A stretch of DNA of 64,000 nucleotides from Leptodactylus fallax (Eukaryota; Chordata; Amphibia; Anura; Leptodactylidae): the NCBI GenBank assembly GCA_947044405.1, contig CAMRHE010000360.1, forward strand, positions 124,001-188,000. The letters are read 5' to 3'. The translations under genes and the position numbers were made by a program. Below are positions 63,157-64,000 of this stretch, piece after piece; within the stretch, counting starts at the first letter, position 1, and the number at the start of each line of letters is the position of its first letter. The notes under the pieces were generated by a model that saw only the letters and a program-made list of their open reading frames with translations, searched no databases and had not been told where the DNA came from.

Positions 63157-63210
63157 ACATCTTGATGGCTTCTCCTGGGTGTGACTTGTTTAATGTCTAT
63201 CAAGTCTGTT
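63157..63210 (-). pseudogene. Relic of a C2H2 zinc finger end plus linker
   Basis: On the minus strand one frame reads RLDRH, stop, TSH, then TQEKPSRC. That fits the C-terminal half of a C2H2 finger (L-x2-H-x3-H) followed by the HTGEKP-type linker and the first Cys of a next finger. A TAA at 63190-63192 falls between the two His codons. The expected paired Cys upstream are gone. The frame differs from that of the intact gene, so at least one frameshift separates them. The linker match is the strongest evidence. Confidence 0.6.
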
Positions 63211-63320
63211 CATATCAGTAGTGTGGTTGCCAGGCTCTAAACCAGTCAATGTTAGATCTTCTGTAACTCTAGAGCAGAGTCTTTCGATGGATCTGCTGTC
63301 AGTTCTGGAGCTGCCATATG

Positions 63321-63479
63321 TTACCCTGCTACATGAATCCTTTGGTGCATCTGAAGAGCAGATTTGGAGGTAAAAGACTCGGAGCATTCAGGACACTGCA
63401 ACGTATGACGCCTGTGATGGACCTGAAGGGAAAGGTTTTCTTGGTTTTGTGGACCATCTCATGTGCACTTAACACTACC
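63321..63479 (-). pseudogene. Decayed tail of the zinc-finger gene: one broken and one intact-looking finger
   Basis: Reading the frame of the upstream zinc-finger gene past its stop gives more finger sequence. There is a second TGA at 63459-63461, then NLSLQVHHRRH, the helix and His pair of a finger whose second Cys position is Asp. A short linker (TLQ) follows, in place of the usual seven residues. Next comes a canonical finger with C-PE-C, 12 residues, H-QRI-H (63333-63395), then VAG and TAA at 63321-63323. The register and frame match the gene, so this is the former C-terminal part of the same protein, cut off by TGA at 63480-63482. Confidence 0.8.
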
Positions 63480-64000
63480 TCATTTCCGAATAGGTTTCAC
63501 ATTGCAAGTCACCTGTTGTTTTACTTTCTGGTGAATTGTTTTATGTCTCTGAAGATGTGCTTTCCTCTTGAACCAGTCACCACATTCGGGACACTCGAAT
63601 GGCCTTTCGTTGGTATGGGTTATCCGATGCCTCGTAAGCCTTTTTTTAGTCGGAAATGCCTTGCCACACTCGGGGCAGGGCAGTGGGTTCTTCATCACAT
63701 GAGTTCTCTCGTGATTGGAAAGAGATGACTTTGTGGCAAAAGATAGTTCACAATGTGGACAACCAAAATCATTACTCCCTCCATGCATCGACTGGTGAAT
63801 AACAAGATCTGTTTTTTTCCTAAAACATCTGCCACACACGGAACATTTAAAGGGCATTCCCCCCGTGTGGATGATCTGGTGCTTGGCAAGGTCCAAGTTG
63901 CTTCTGAAACATTCTGGACATTCGGGACAGTGGTAGAGAATCTCCAAAGAGTCTGTTGTCTGCTGGACAGTACAGAAATATTTCTTGCTACTTTCTGTAA
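63480..64000 (-). CDS. C2H2 zinc-finger protein, 5'-partial, five intact fingers
   Basis: The frame is open from the window edge to TGA at 63480-63482, giving 172 visible residues with no ATG, so the start lies outside. Residues 1-23 (TESSKKYF onward) are not a finger. Five C2H2 fingers (C-x2-C-x12-H-x3-H) follow, with first Cys at residues 24, 52, 80, 108 and 136, spaced exactly 28. Only the linkers after fingers 1 (TGGMPFK) and 4 (TNERPFE) approach the TGEKP consensus. Helix residues -1, 2, 3, 6 are S-L-D-K, K-T-D-I, T-S-S-N, T-K-R-R and R-A-H-R for fingers 1-5. The tail is QKVKQQVTCNVKPIRK. Tandem C2H2 proteins usually act as nuclear DNA-binding regulators; the target here is unknown. Former downstream fingers lie decayed beyond the stop, so this may be a shortened working gene or a pseudogene. 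A possible splice acceptor (TACTGTCCAG) lies near 63962-63971, so the exon boundary is uncertain. Confidence 0.88.
   Translation of the reverse strand, partial: TESSKKYFCTVQQTTDSLEILYHCPECPECFRSNLDLAKHQIIHTGGMPFKCSVCGRCFRKKTDLVIHQSMHGGSNDFGCPHCELSFATKSSLSNHERTHVMKNPLPCPECGKAFPTKKRLTRHRITHTNERPFECPECGDWFKRKAHLQRHKTIHQKVKQQVTCNVKPIRK

Noticed and set aside
63190..63387. 65-residue minus-strand open frame
   Set aside because: Through the best finger (63333-63395) it is the wrong frame; only its last residues coincide with a decayed finger end.
63318..63728. 136-residue plus-strand open frame
   Set aside because: It is the antisense shadow of the zinc-finger exon, whose codon-level finger pattern is unmistakable on the minus strand.

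Overview
The window reads as a non-coding, satellite-rich piece of a vertebrate nuclear genome, most likely an anuran amphibian. That guess rests on a C2H2 zinc-finger gene at the right edge and on several DNA-transposon relics of a style common in frog and toad assemblies. These are a GGGCGTAACTA-ended element carrying CACAGTATAATGTCCCATAGTGG-like motifs, and a TTAA-flanked element with A-rich interior. The host call is inference; the repeats are seen directly. There are no bacterial-style operons, tRNA or rRNA genes, or CRISPR arrays.

Layout. (1) 1-41955: one continuous minisatellite of 29-38 bp units, about 1,200 copies by length, running off the left edge. Monomer lengths change almost only in 3-bp steps. 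Kilobase blocks recur inside the array at offsets of about 3.3, 3.6, 7.8, 10.6, 11.4-11.7 and 12.8 kb. Six short homopolymer-scrambled patches look like consensus errors. (2) 41956-42547: a unique island of about 590 bp. (3) 42548-57778: a second, unrelated purine-rich minisatellite with a 44-bp period (about 345 copies), with its own block duplications. (4) 57779-58362: unique spacer. (5) 58363-62642: an old TIR-type transposon relic in which an internal 31-bp motif has expanded to about 80 copies (58575-61065). An 889-bp TTAA-target transposon later inserted into it at 61247-62143. (6) 62643-62778: short AT-rich spacer. (7) 62779-63079: a small element with about 60-bp imperfect inverted ends. 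(8) 63157-64000, minus strand: a C2H2 zinc-finger gene whose 5' part lies outside the window. Five intact fingers are followed by in-frame stops and the decayed remains of at least three more.

Only the zinc-finger reading frame is a credible protein-coding gene. The other open frames arise from repeat units or transposon sequence. The most notable biology is the side-by-side growth of three unrelated minisatellites within 61 kb, one inside a transposon, next to a zinc-finger locus that is losing fingers.
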